A DNA stretch of 59,541 bases from Lachnospiraceae bacterium (GTDB taxonomy: Bacteria > Bacillota > Clostridia > Lachnospirales > Lachnospiraceae): assembly GCA_011959105.1 (NCBI GenBank), contig BLLU01000107.1, forward strand, positions 1-59,541, written 5' to 3'. The position numbers and the translations under genes are program-made. Positions 25,466-33,622 of this stretch are shown here, in pieces (position 1 is the stretch's first letter; each line of letters opens with the position of its first letter). Under the pieces are notes generated by a model. That model searched no databases and was not told where the DNA came from. It was given only the letters and a program-made list of their open reading frames with translations.

Positions 25466-28384
25466 TCAATCCAGCATTCTTTCGAATACATCCTCCGGCA
25501 CCGGCCTGCAATAATGGTATCCCTGGGCCACATAAGCGCCTATCTCCAGCATAAGCTCCGTGTCGGCTTTTGTCTCCACTCCCTCACATACCACCTGGGC
25601 ATTTAAATCCCTGGCCAGATTCACAATGTTTTTCATAATCTGTACCTGCCGGACGCGATTCTCGTTGTTGAGAAGGAAAGACCGGTCCAGCTTGATAACG
25701 GAAGCCGGAATCTGTTCAAATACACCCAGGGAGGAATAACCCGAGCCGAAATCGTCTATGGAAAGACGCACCCCCTTTTCCCGCAGGATACCCACGACCT
25801 CCCTGACCTTCTGCTGCTGCACTTCCTCCATCACCAGGGTCTCTGTGATCTCCACCTCGATCAGTTCCCTGGGAATCTGGTATTTCTCAACTATCTCCTC
25901 AAATCTTTCCGGAAATCCGTCGGTAGTAAAATGAACCCGGGAAAAATTGCAGGATACAGGCACCACATTCTGCCCTGCGTCAAGGCGTCTTCGCAGCATC
26001 CTGCACACACTCTCCATCACAAAGAAATCAATGTCCCGGATCCTGCCGGTTCTTTCGTAAAAAGGCACAAAATAGCCCGGAGCCCGAACGGCCCCCTCTG
26101 CCGCAGGATCCTTAAACCGAACCAGCGCCTCCGCCCCCACAATCCGCTCATTGCGGATATCCACTTTTGCCTGATAATAGGCCACAAAATCTCTGTATGC
26201 ATCCGCCGACTCCAGCAGCTTCTCCCGCTCATGATTTTCCCGAAGCTGCGTCCGCAGCTTTTTGTCATAGATCTGTACCGCGCTGCCATAATTGTTTTTC
26301 AGAGAGTCTACCAACTGGATACTCTCGGACAGGGCCCGCCCCAGGTCGCTGTCACCGTTTTCCAGACATCCTACGCCCATCGTCAGAGGCATATGGTTGT
26401 CCGTCTCTTCAAGGATGCGTTCGGAAACCCGGTCCGCGATATCCAGAAGCCTTCTTTTTAAAGCATTCAAATCCTCGTATTTTACAAAAAGCACAAAATG
26501 ACTGCCATAGCTCCTGGCGTAAAGTTCTCTCCGGCTGTCCACCTCTTTTGAAAGCGCTTCTATAACCAGTTCCAGCACCCTCTGCCCCGCACTCCAGCCA
26601 TACAGCGCATTATAACTCTTAAACTGGCCGATATCCGTGTACGCCACCGCGTAATTGCCGCTCCTGTCCCCGGCCAGCTTCCGGGCTGCCCGGTACCGCA
26701 GGTAATTCAGATTCCAAATATTGAATTCCGTGTCCTTATACATCAGCTTCTGCACCCGCATACTGTTGCGCAGAAGAAAAAACAGCACCAGAATAACGGC
26801 GGCTGCGCAGACGGAGAGAATGAGTATAATCGTAATACTGTTGTCACTGATAAAGTTTTCTATGCTCATCTTGGAATAAAAATTATCCTGAAGCATATAG
26901 TCATTGACCATCTTGTCACTGACCTCTATCAATTCTTTATTTAAAATGCTGATCAGAAGGGCGTTCTCCTGCTCCGCCACCACCATAAAAATGCTGTGGG
27001 CATCGCTCAATACACTGCGGATTTCCATCTTATTGAAACGAAGCTGAGAGCCTAACAGATATTCCGCCAGATAACCGTCACACATGGCCGCGTCAGCCTG
27101 TCCCGCTTTCACCGCGTACAGACTGTCAAGCTGTGTGGAAAAAGTCAGTAACCGGGTGTTCTCACCCGTAAATTTCCGAACAGCCTCCCCTGCCCGATTG
27201 CCCTCCTCTACCGCCAATGTGGCAATCGTGTCTGATTTATCATTCCTGCGCATAATGATGACCTGGGGAACCTGGGCATACACCTTTGTCACCGCCAATC
27301 CTTCCGCCTTCATATTTGCAGAGGATTCTCCACAGTAACCCAGGATGTGGATACGACCGTCCTTCAGTGCCTCTTTCGCTTCCTCCAGATCCTCCAGCTT
27401 CACATACTCAAAGAAAAGGCCCGTACTCACCGACACCTCCTCCAGCACCTGTCTGGTCAGCCCGGCGTATTCCCCATTATTCTCATAGGAGAAAGGATAA
27501 TACTCCTCCAGATATCCCACGGTAAGCCTCTTCTGCTCCGCAATAAACTCCTTTTCTTCTTTGGTAAGCAGAATGGTCTGATCCAGTCTGCTGTCATAAT
27601 ATTTCACCATCAGCTCATTTTCCAACTCCGGACGATGCATTTTCACATCCGCCACGCCCTGGTTAAGCTCCCGCATCAAATCATCATTTCCCTGATACGT
27701 TATGTAATAGAAAGGCATGGGGGCAAATCTGCCCACAACACGCTGTCCCTCCCGGACTTCCGTGAGGGAATGCACCATGGCGTCAATCTCCCCTGCGTCA
27801 AGAGCGGCCTGCAGCGCGGCCGTGTCCTCATACTCCCGCACCCGGGGACTGGGAATGCCATGATCCGCCATATATTCATAGAATTCATCTTTTCGTATAT
27901 AACTGCTCACAATTCCAAAAGCAGCACTGCCCATGGCAGCAAAATCTTCGTAGGCCAAGGTGCTGTCACTGTTGACGGCAACGGCCCCAAAGGTATAGCC
28001 GCTGGCCAGGCTGGCATATTGGTACACCTCCGCCCGCTCTTTGGAATACTGCGCCGATCCCACCAGGTCGATTTTCTGATCCCCCAGCATCTCCAGAGCG
28101 TGGTTCCAGTTTTCGCATACCACATACTCTACTTTCCAGTTCACATAGTCGCACAATGCTTCCAGATACTCCACATCCATGCCCGCGAAACTGCCGTCAG
28201 GCCGAATCTCATGATAACCCTCCATGGGGAAGAACCCCACCCGCACAATGCGCTTCTCCGCGCCATATACCATCCCAGGCCTTCCTCCTGACGCCGCTTC
28301 CAAAAGCGTGAATGCCCAGAATGCCAATAGAAGCAGCAAATACCGCTTTGCCCTGCCACCCGGCCTTTTCCCTGCATCTGCCAT
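25466..28384 (-). CDS. Sensor with two SBP_bac_3 domains, degenerate GGDEF and active-looking EAL
   Basis: 972 residues from ATG at 28384; an upstream TTG is possible. A signal segment (RYLLLLLAFWAFTLLEAAS) leads to two periplasmic-binding-type domains (about 45-265 and 280-505), then a membrane helix (ITIILILSVCAAAVILVLFF). The GGDEF-type domain has YGSHF where GGDEF is expected, so cyclase activity is unlikely. The EAL domain keeps AEALVRF, the Asn in SCNFSRVHF, EVEITETLVM, DDFGSGYSSL, IKLDRSFL and CEGVET, so it should cleave c-di-GMP. It probably reports an extracellular amino acid-like ligand. Confidence 0.92.
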   Translation of the reverse strand: MADAGKRPGGRAKRYLLLLLAFWAFTLLEAASGGRPGMVYGAEKRIVRVGFFPMEGYHEIRPDGSFAGMDVEYLEALCDYVNWKVEYVVCENWNHALEMLGDQKIDLVGSAQYSKERAEVYQYASLASGYTFGAVAVNSDSTLAYEDFAAMGSAAFGIVSSYIRKDEFYEYMADHGIPSPRVREYEDTAALQAALDAGEIDAMVHSLTEVREGQRVVGRFAPMPFYYITYQGNDDLMRELNQGVADVKMHRPELENELMVKYYDSRLDQTILLTKEEKEFIAEQKRLTVGYLEEYYPFSYENNGEYAGLTRQVLEEVSVSTGLFFEYVKLEDLEEAKEALKDGRIHILGYCGESSANMKAEGLAVTKVYAQVPQVIIMRRNDKSDTIATLAVEEGNRAGEAVRKFTGENTRLLTFSTQLDSLYAVKAGQADAAMCDGYLAEYLLGSQLRFNKMEIRSVLSDAHSIFMVVAEQENALLISILNKELIEVSDKMVNDYMLQDNFYSKMSIENFISDNSITIILILSVCAAAVILVLFFLLRNSMRVQKLMYKDTEFNIWNLNYLRYRAARKLAGDRSGNYAVAYTDIGQFKSYNALYGWSAGQRVLELVIEALSKEVDSRRELYARSYGSHFVLFVKYEDLNALKRRLLDIADRVSERILEETDNHMPLTMGVGCLENGDSDLGRALSESIQLVDSLKNNYGSAVQIYDKKLRTQLRENHEREKLLESADAYRDFVAYYQAKVDIRNERIVGAEALVRFKDPAAEGAVRAPGYFVPFYERTGRIRDIDFFVMESVCRMLRRRLDAGQNVVPVSCNFSRVHFTTDGFPERFEEIVEKYQIPRELIEVEITETLVMEEVQQQKVREVVGILREKGVRLSIDDFGSGYSSLGVFEQIPASVIKLDRSFLLNNENRVRQVQIMKNIVNLARDLNAQVVCEGVETKADTELMLEIGAYVAQGYHYCRPVPEDVFERMLD

Positions 28385-28496
28385 ACGAATCCCCTGTCCA
28401 ATCCTGCCAATTCCGTTAAGGAATATAGCGCGATCACCTTTGATTGGAGACACAATAGTACTACATGTAAAATATGTAAAAATAACTGTTTTTATT

Positions 28497-28526
28497 ATTA
28501 TATACCAACTTATTACTCTATCGCAA
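28497..28526 (-). promoter_or_regulatory. Promoter upstream of the SBP-GGDEF-EAL gene
   Basis: Minus strand TTGCGA (forward 28521-28526), 18-base spacer, TATAAT (forward 28497-28502), about 110 bases before the chosen start codon. Confidence 0.5.
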
Positions 28527-28546
28527 GTTCTTTCCGCAGGAAAGTT

Positions 28547-28575
28547 TCAAGGCTTTCAAGGGTTTCAAGGGAAAT
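28547..28575. repeat. Triple 9-bp repeat TTTCAAGG(C/G)
   Basis: Three head-to-tail copies (TTTCAAGGC, TTTCAAGGG, TTTCAAGGG) lie in the gap after the acyltransferase stop codon. No function can be given. Confidence 0.5.
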
Positions 28576-28587
28576 TTCAGCGTAATG

Positions 28588-29394
28588 CTAAGCCTTAAGG
28601 CGGCCTTTTGCTATGCCGAATTTCTTCCCGCTCAATAAGTATTGTTTCAACTTCCGCTGCAGCATTGTTTTTTCCGGCAGCTGTTCGTCAATGGTTTGAA
28701 TGCCCGGGAAAATCCACCCCATATACCATGTGGCTTCATAATCCACATTCTCAATTTCAAACAGGTTTTGAAACAAAACTATATTGGAATTTTCCCCCAG
28801 AAATTCTTTTAATTCGGGCATTAACATCCAGGTACTGCATGTCAGACATACCGCTTCCCACCCGGCAAAATATTTTCTCCGAAATGCATAAAAACTCTCG
28901 AGGGAAAGGGCAACCTGCTCTTTTCGTAAATCGGCATCCGATGGAATATGAATTTCTATCTCCCTTTTTCCCTCGTCAACAAATTCATATTCCAATGCCC
29001 CGATCCGAAACTCATTTAGCGATATTTGACGGGGGAACCACCATGCCCAAATAAATTGATATGTTTGAAAATTCCGATAATGTTCCTTCAAAAATCTGGT
29101 GCAGAATTTCATTGTATCCGCAAAAATATCCATGGAAATATTGTGTTTTATGTACTCCGTGTATGAATATGTTCCGGCTATATTCAATAATTCCCAAAGC
29201 ATTTTAATTCCGTCGGGATCATCACCCAATGCTTCCTGTAGCTCCCCGATTCCCTCACTCCATTCGCTGCGGTTTAAGACTTTTCTCACTGTGGTATCCG
29301 GTAAATGGACATTTCTCATATTTCCATACTCTACCAGTTTCTTTTCCACCTCATCAGGAATTTCCAATAATTTATACAACTCAATATTTTTCAT
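28588..29394 (-). CDS. GNAT-like acyltransferase (NAT_N/GNAT_C type)
   Basis: 268 residues from ATG at 29394, RBS GAGGAGG. The segment REIEIHIPSDADLRKEQVAL, then SLESFYAFRRKYFAGWEAVCLTCSTWML and SNIVLFQNLF follow the pattern of the acyltransferase N- and C-terminal domain pair found in Firmicutes (once DUF5596). The acetyl-CoA loop is not obvious, so activity is inferred only from the family. Substrate unknown. It stands alone and is somewhat AT-richer than the genes to its right. Confidence 0.65.
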   Translation of the reverse strand: MKNIELYKLLEIPDEVEKKLVEYGNMRNVHLPDTTVRKVLNRSEWSEGIGELQEALGDDPDGIKMLWELLNIAGTYSYTEYIKHNISMDIFADTMKFCTRFLKEHYRNFQTYQFIWAWWFPRQISLNEFRIGALEYEFVDEGKREIEIHIPSDADLRKEQVALSLESFYAFRRKYFAGWEAVCLTCSTWMLMPELKEFLGENSNIVLFQNLFEIENVDYEATWYMGWIFPGIQTIDEQLPEKTMLQRKLKQYLLSGKKFGIAKGRLKA

Positions 29395-29675
29395 TTGACA
29401 GCCTCCTCATTACGCCTCTCTTTTTTCCGATTATTATAGAATGCTTCCATCTAACGACAAAATCTGTACCGCTATTAATAATACTGTTTAATATAGCCGT
29501 AGGCTTTATCAAGCACTTCTTTGTATCTCTAACTGTCTCTGGAGCATTCGTACTTCCTCCATTTATCCAGTCATCAGCAATCTATCTTGCCGAACTGCTC
29601 TGTTGTGCACCAGTATACAATCCCTCTTAAAACTAAGATTTCATACATGCATTTAGATAAGCCAAATTATACGTA

Positions 29676-30203
29676 TTACTTGAATTGAAACGATGTATTC
29701 TTTCTATGCAAAAACCATTCATTAGCAATATCTCGTTTTTGAAATTCTAGCAATATTTTTTCTGTATAGACATTACCTATTATATTTCTCAATTTCAGAG
29801 TTATCTCTACATCTAATTCTGGTTTTTCCTTATCTAAACCACTTAAAGATAATAATATTCCATAAGGGCAATCTTGTGCATAAATAGAAAAAAAAGTTTC
29901 TATGGGTTCTTTGCTTTCAACAATAATACCATTTATAACAATTTGTTCTTTCAAGAGAAAAATATCCCCATTCCCATATAAATGAAAACGTAACTCCCTA
30001 TTTAAATCAAACAGCCCAATACATCTTTTATAGTCCTCAGCTTCTTTTTTTCTGAGATTTGTTTCCTCAATTATAAAATATCCTTTTTCTTTAGATATAT
30101 TTTGTCTATTTATCTGCTTTGACAATCTAAGTTGCAAACATGCAATTACAACACTCAGCCCCGCAATAATTATTTGACATGTCCCACTGCTCATATTTTT
30201 CAT
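29676..30203 (-). CDS. Small membrane-anchored protein of unknown function
   Basis: 175 residues; a start at the third residue after M4 is also possible since the RBS GGGAG sits close to the first ATG. Residues 5-25 form one membrane helix, followed by a basic stretch and a beta-rich soluble domain (IVINGIIVESKEPIETFFSIY, LDVEITLKLRNIIGNVYTEKILLEF). I do not recognise the family. It is markedly AT-rich compared with its surroundings, so it may be a recent arrival. The gap 29395-29675 upstream of the acyltransferase shows nothing that I recognise. Confidence 0.55.
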   Translation of the reverse strand: MKNMSSGTCQIIIAGLSVVIACLQLRLSKQINRQNISKEKGYFIIEETNLRKKEAEDYKRCIGLFDLNRELRFHLYGNGDIFLLKEQIVINGIIVESKEPIETFFSIYAQDCPYGILLSLSGLDKEKPELDVEITLKLRNIIGNVYTEKILLEFQKRDIANEWFLHRKNTSFQFK

Positions 30204-30265
30204 ATCTCCCTTATTACTATTTTATTCATATTTCACTAACTTACATCCCGCCCTCTCTTCTACTA

Positions 30266-30390
30266 TTATTTCTCACGACTTTTATGCTTGTGGAAATAGG
30301 TTATTCGTGATCTTTCTGCCAAAATCATTGCGCTGATAGAGATGTAAGAGCCTTCACCAATTACCGGATTAAACTGCTTTAAGCCATGTA
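30266..30390 (-). pseudogene. Coding relic resembling an IS110-type transposase segment
   Basis: The gap 30204-30564 holds an open stretch with no start codon that reads FNPVIGEGSYISISAMILAE then RITYFHKHKS. The P-x-IG-x-G ... A-x-ILAE ... I-x-x-F pattern is that of the C-terminal helix-hairpin-helix part of IS110-type transposases. The stretch is short and degraded. The rest of the gap holds only the terminator listed at 30499-30537. Confidence 0.3.
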
Positions 30391-30498
30391 TGGACTACTT
30401 GTTAGTTGAGAGTTTTCTAAAGTATGCATAAACTATCAATTGCATAGACACAGAGTATTTTCAACTTTTGCCCACAAAACTCCGAGATTAAAAATATA

Positions 30499-30537
30499 CA
30501 AAAACCTCCCTCAGATTTCTCCAAGGGAGGCTTCATA
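30499..30537 (-). terminator. Intrinsic terminator of the Fe-S scaffold/GGGtGRT unit
   Basis: Minus strand: GCCTCCCTT ... GAGGGAGG then TTTTTG. The stem is GC-rich and the loop short, a textbook terminator 30 bases past the stop codon. Confidence 0.85.
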
Positions 30538-30564
30538 ACCATTAGTCTTACCGCACTTCTTAAC

Positions 30565-31575
30565 TTAGAACTTACCTTCCTTGGCAGCTTCCTCGATGCT
30601 CACAGCCACAGCCACGGTAGCGCCGACCATAGGGTTGTTGCCCATACCGATCAGGCCCATCATCTCCACATGTGCGGGTACGGAAGAGGAACCTGCAAAC
30701 TGCGCATCGGAGTGCATACGGCCCAGGGTGTCAGTAAAGCCGTAGGAAGCAGGACCTGCCGCCATATTGTCGGGATGCAGAGTACGGCCCGTGCCGCCGC
30801 CGGAGGCAACGGAGAAGTACTTCTTGTCGGCCTCGGTTCTCTCCTTCTTGTAGGTACCTGCCACGGGATGCTGGAACCTGGTGGGATTGGTGGAATTGCC
30901 GGTGATGGACACATCCACATTCTCCTTCCACATGATGGCAACGCCCTCGGGAACGCTGTTGGCGCCATAGCAGTTTACCTTGGCACGCAGACCCTCGGAA
31001 TAGGATTTGCGGAATACTTCTTCCACGGTGTTGGTGTAGGGATCATACTTGGTCTCCACATATGTAAAACCGTTGATACGGGAAATAATCTGTGCGGCAT
31101 CCTTGCCCAGACCGTTCAGGATGACGCGCAGAGGCTTCTGGCGTACCTTGTTGGCCTTCTCGGCGATACCGATTGCCCCTTCCGCGGCGGCGAAGGATTC
31201 ATGACCTGCCAGGAAGCAGAAACAGTCGGTCTCCTCCTCCAGCAGCATCTTGCCCAAATTGCCATGTCCCAGACCCACCTTACGAGTGTCGGCAACGGAA
31301 CCGGGGATGCAGAAAGCCTGCAGACCCTCTCCGATGGCAGCAGCAGCGTCTGCAGCCTTGCGGCAGCCCTTCTTGATGGCGATAGCAGCGCCTACGGTGT
31401 AGGCCCAGCATGCATTCTCAAAACAGATGGGCTGGATCTTCTTCACCTGCTCATACACGTCCAGACCGGCATCCTTGGTGATCTTCTCGGCTTCTTCGAT
31501 CGAAGAGATGCCGTAACCGTTCAGTACTTTATTGATCTGATCAATACGTCTTTCATATGATTCAAATAAGGCCAT
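30565..31575 (-). CDS. GGGtGRT protein
   Basis: 336 residues, RBS GAGGAGG. The eponymous stretch is SGGGTGRTLHPDNMAAGPAS near residue 257. Other conserved-looking parts are FLAGHESFAAAEGAIGIAEK and GLIGMGNNPMVGATVAVAVS. The family is known only by this motif and has no proven role; it is regularly paired with the Fe-S scaffold-like gene found just upstream here, 23 bases away. A link to Fe-S or redox metabolism is inferred from the pairing. Highly biased toward GC-ending preferred codons, which hints at strong expression. Confidence 0.9.
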   Translation of the reverse strand: MALFESYERRIDQINKVLNGYGISSIEEAEKITKDAGLDVYEQVKKIQPICFENACWAYTVGAAIAIKKGCRKAADAAAAIGEGLQAFCIPGSVADTRKVGLGHGNLGKMLLEEETDCFCFLAGHESFAAAEGAIGIAEKANKVRQKPLRVILNGLGKDAAQIISRINGFTYVETKYDPYTNTVEEVFRKSYSEGLRAKVNCYGANSVPEGVAIMWKENVDVSITGNSTNPTRFQHPVAGTYKKERTEADKKYFSVASGGGTGRTLHPDNMAAGPASYGFTDTLGRMHSDAQFAGSSSVPAHVEMMGLIGMGNNPMVGATVAVAVSIEEAAKEGKF

Positions 31576-31598
31576 TCCTTTTTACCTCCTCTTCTCTC

Positions 31599-32303
31599 TT
31601 ATTTCACTTCTTTATCATTTCTGGGATCAATGATCTTCACCGCGTCAGCCACACGGCCATACTGGCCCTTGGACTTCTCATAGGCGGTGTTGGGATCGTC
31701 ACCCTTCTTGATAAAGTCGGTCATCTTGCCCAGGTTCACGAACTGGTAGCCAATGATCTGATCCTCGGCGTCCAGAGCGATGCCTGTCACGTAACCCTCA
31801 GCCATCTCCAGATAGCGGGGACCTTTTGCCAATGTGCCGTACATGGTACCCACCTGGCTGCGCAGGCCTTTGCCCAGATCCTCCAGGCCGGCGCCAACGG
31901 GCAGACCTTCCTCGGAAAACGCGCTCTGGGAACGGCCATACACGATCTGCAGGAACAACTCTCTCATGGCGGTATTGATGGCATCGCATACCAGGTCGGT
32001 ATTCAGCGCCTCCATTACGGTCAGGCCGGGCAGAATCTCTGCGGCCATTGCTGCGGAATGGGTCATGCCGGAACAGCCGATGGTCTCCACCAGCGCTTCC
32101 TGGATGATGCCCTCCTTCACATTCAGGGACAGCTTGCAGGCGCCCTGCTGGGGAGCACACCAGCCCACACCGTGGGTAAAGCCGGAGATATCCTCCACCT
32201 TCTTAGCCTGAACCCAGTTTGCTTCTTCAGGGATGGGAGCACAGCCGTGGTGAACGCCCTGCGCTACCGGACACATTTCTTCAACTTCTTTTGAGTAAAT
32301 CAT
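31599..32303 (-). CDS. Iron-sulfur cluster scaffold-like protein (NifU/IscU N-terminal type)
   Basis: 234 residues from ATG at 32303, with AAAGGAG upstream; a longer frame starts at 32345. Cys-containing motifs such as VGWCAPQQGAC and ETIGCSGMTHSA match the IscU/NifU scaffold fold, with Cys ligands for a nascent cluster. Relative to standard IscU the chain is longer, with an insertion and a C-terminal beta extension (YVTGIALDAEDQIIGYQFVN). It forms a two-gene unit with the GGGtGRT gene downstream. An operator-like inverted repeat lies about 35 bases upstream of the start. Confidence 0.85.
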   Translation of the reverse strand: MIYSKEVEEMCPVAQGVHHGCAPIPEEANWVQAKKVEDISGFTHGVGWCAPQQGACKLSLNVKEGIIQEALVETIGCSGMTHSAAMAAEILPGLTVMEALNTDLVCDAINTAMRELFLQIVYGRSQSAFSEEGLPVGAGLEDLGKGLRSQVGTMYGTLAKGPRYLEMAEGYVTGIALDAEDQIIGYQFVNLGKMTDFIKKGDDPNTAYEKSKGQYGRVADAVKIIDPRNDKEVK

Positions 32304-32337
32304 GTGAAATCTCCTTTCGTTTGTTGCTAAAACACTA

Positions 32338-32355
32338 TTTTCCAATTTTGGAAAA
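32338..32355. promoter_or_regulatory. Operator-like inverted repeat before the Fe-S scaffold gene
   Basis: TTTTCCAA (32338-32345) and TTGGAAAA (32348-32355) form perfect 8-bp arms around two bases, 35 bases before the start codon at 32303. Placement fits a repressor site. Regulator unknown. Confidence 0.4.
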
Positions 32356-32415
32356 TGTATTCATAAATCATCTCATCTATTTTCTCATATTTCAGCCTAA
32401 AAATCCAGTGGAAAA

Positions 32416-33570
32416 TCATTTTTTTGTATGATTTCGCAGTATACCCCGGAAATCCTCTGCCACAGTTTCTATCCACTCCCGCAGCATTTGCACCTGCGGC
32501 CGGTCCATCTCTCTGATCCACTGGTCATACTCCAGTTCCGGCTTCCAGTCCGTGAAAATATCCATGGGCCGGCAGCCGCCCGCCCCCTCCAGTACCGCTT
32601 CGCCGATGGAGGGCTGGGACCATTCTGCCGCCAGGCTGTTGTATCTGTCAAGCCTTTCCTTCATGCAGGTTTCAATGGTTTCCACCGCTCCTTTCAGAAC
32701 CAGTTCCAGTTCAGAATCCTTTTGAACCCGGCTTCTTTCCAGGCGGACTTGCAGATACCATTCCCTAAGAGCATACAGCTGAGCCAGGAACTCCGCGTTT
32801 TTATCGTAGATCTGTCTGAACCGTTTCTCCGGAAACACCACATCCGAGGACGCCCAGTTCCGATCCATATTGCGCACGCTCTCCGCATGCATGGTCGAAC
32901 CGGGCACATCATGCCGTATGACCTGCCCCGCCACCGTCATGGCGCCGAATCCCACGGTGGAAGGCCCCACCATCCCGGACTGTCCCCCCAGGAAAATACG
33001 CTGTTGGTCCAGGAACACCCCCTCCGTGACATTGCCCACCAGGGAAGGAGTGGCTTTGTCCCCGTTCTTCCCCCAGGGGGTGAAATTGAAGTGAATAAAA
33101 CCGCTTCCCACCTCCGTATGTTCTTTGCGGGAACGTCCTCCGGAGATTAGTACATCACAGAAATTAATCAGCGAACCCAATGTGACACTGTACATCAATA
33201 TGGATTGCTTCAGGCCCACGCAATGGGCCGTGGAAGCATATTCCTCCAGAAGCGTTCCCGCCCGGTAGTGGGAGTTGGCTCCCGCCTTGGCCCGGGGCAG
33301 CAGAGTGGCATCCGACAGAAAGCCGCTGCCCACCTCCCCATGGGCCCCTATGATGGAGTTATGGATTATCCCGGGACCTTCGGTGCCGATCTGCGCCCGG
33401 GAACCCACCAATGTGCGCGGCCCTGTGAGGCGGCTTCCCGGATAAAGCACACTGCCGCTGTAAATCCTGTCAAGATCCACTTCCGGGCCGATATAAGTCT
33501 GCCTGGGATCTATAATGACGACCCCTTTCTCCTCCAGGGTACGAATTCTTTCCTCTATTTCTTCCCGCAT
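32416..33570 (-). CDS. Left-handed beta-helix (hexapeptide repeat) protein, nucleotidyltransferase-like
   Basis: 384 residues from ATG at 33570. Residues 20-240 hold hexapeptide-type repeats ([LIV]G-x-x-x-x), such as YIGPEVDLDRIYSGSVLYPG, TLVGSRAQIGTEG, IIGAHGEVGSGF and VGNVTEGVFLDQQ. The last 130 residues are helical (RQIYDKNAEFLAQLYALREW). This resembles a GlmU-like acyltransferase half or UDP-GlcNAc pyrophosphorylase-linked beta-helix family (DUF4954-type). A catalytic His is plausible (ISGGRSRKEHTEVG) but not proven. Acts alone; no partner next to it. Confidence 0.6.
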   Translation of the reverse strand: MREEIEERIRTLEEKGVVIIDPRQTYIGPEVDLDRIYSGSVLYPGSRLTGPRTLVGSRAQIGTEGPGIIHNSIIGAHGEVGSGFLSDATLLPRAKAGANSHYRAGTLLEEYASTAHCVGLKQSILMYSVTLGSLINFCDVLISGGRSRKEHTEVGSGFIHFNFTPWGKNGDKATPSLVGNVTEGVFLDQQRIFLGGQSGMVGPSTVGFGAMTVAGQVIRHDVPGSTMHAESVRNMDRNWASSDVVFPEKRFRQIYDKNAEFLAQLYALREWYLQVRLERSRVQKDSELELVLKGAVETIETCMKERLDRYNSLAAEWSQPSIGEAVLEGAGGCRPMDIFTDWKPELEYDQWIREMDRPQVQMLREWIETVAEDFRGILRNHTKK

Positions 33571-33622
33571 ACAGCTTCCCCCTTTTCTTAATACGACAGG
33601 TTTTTCCCGCCTCCCCCAGCCG

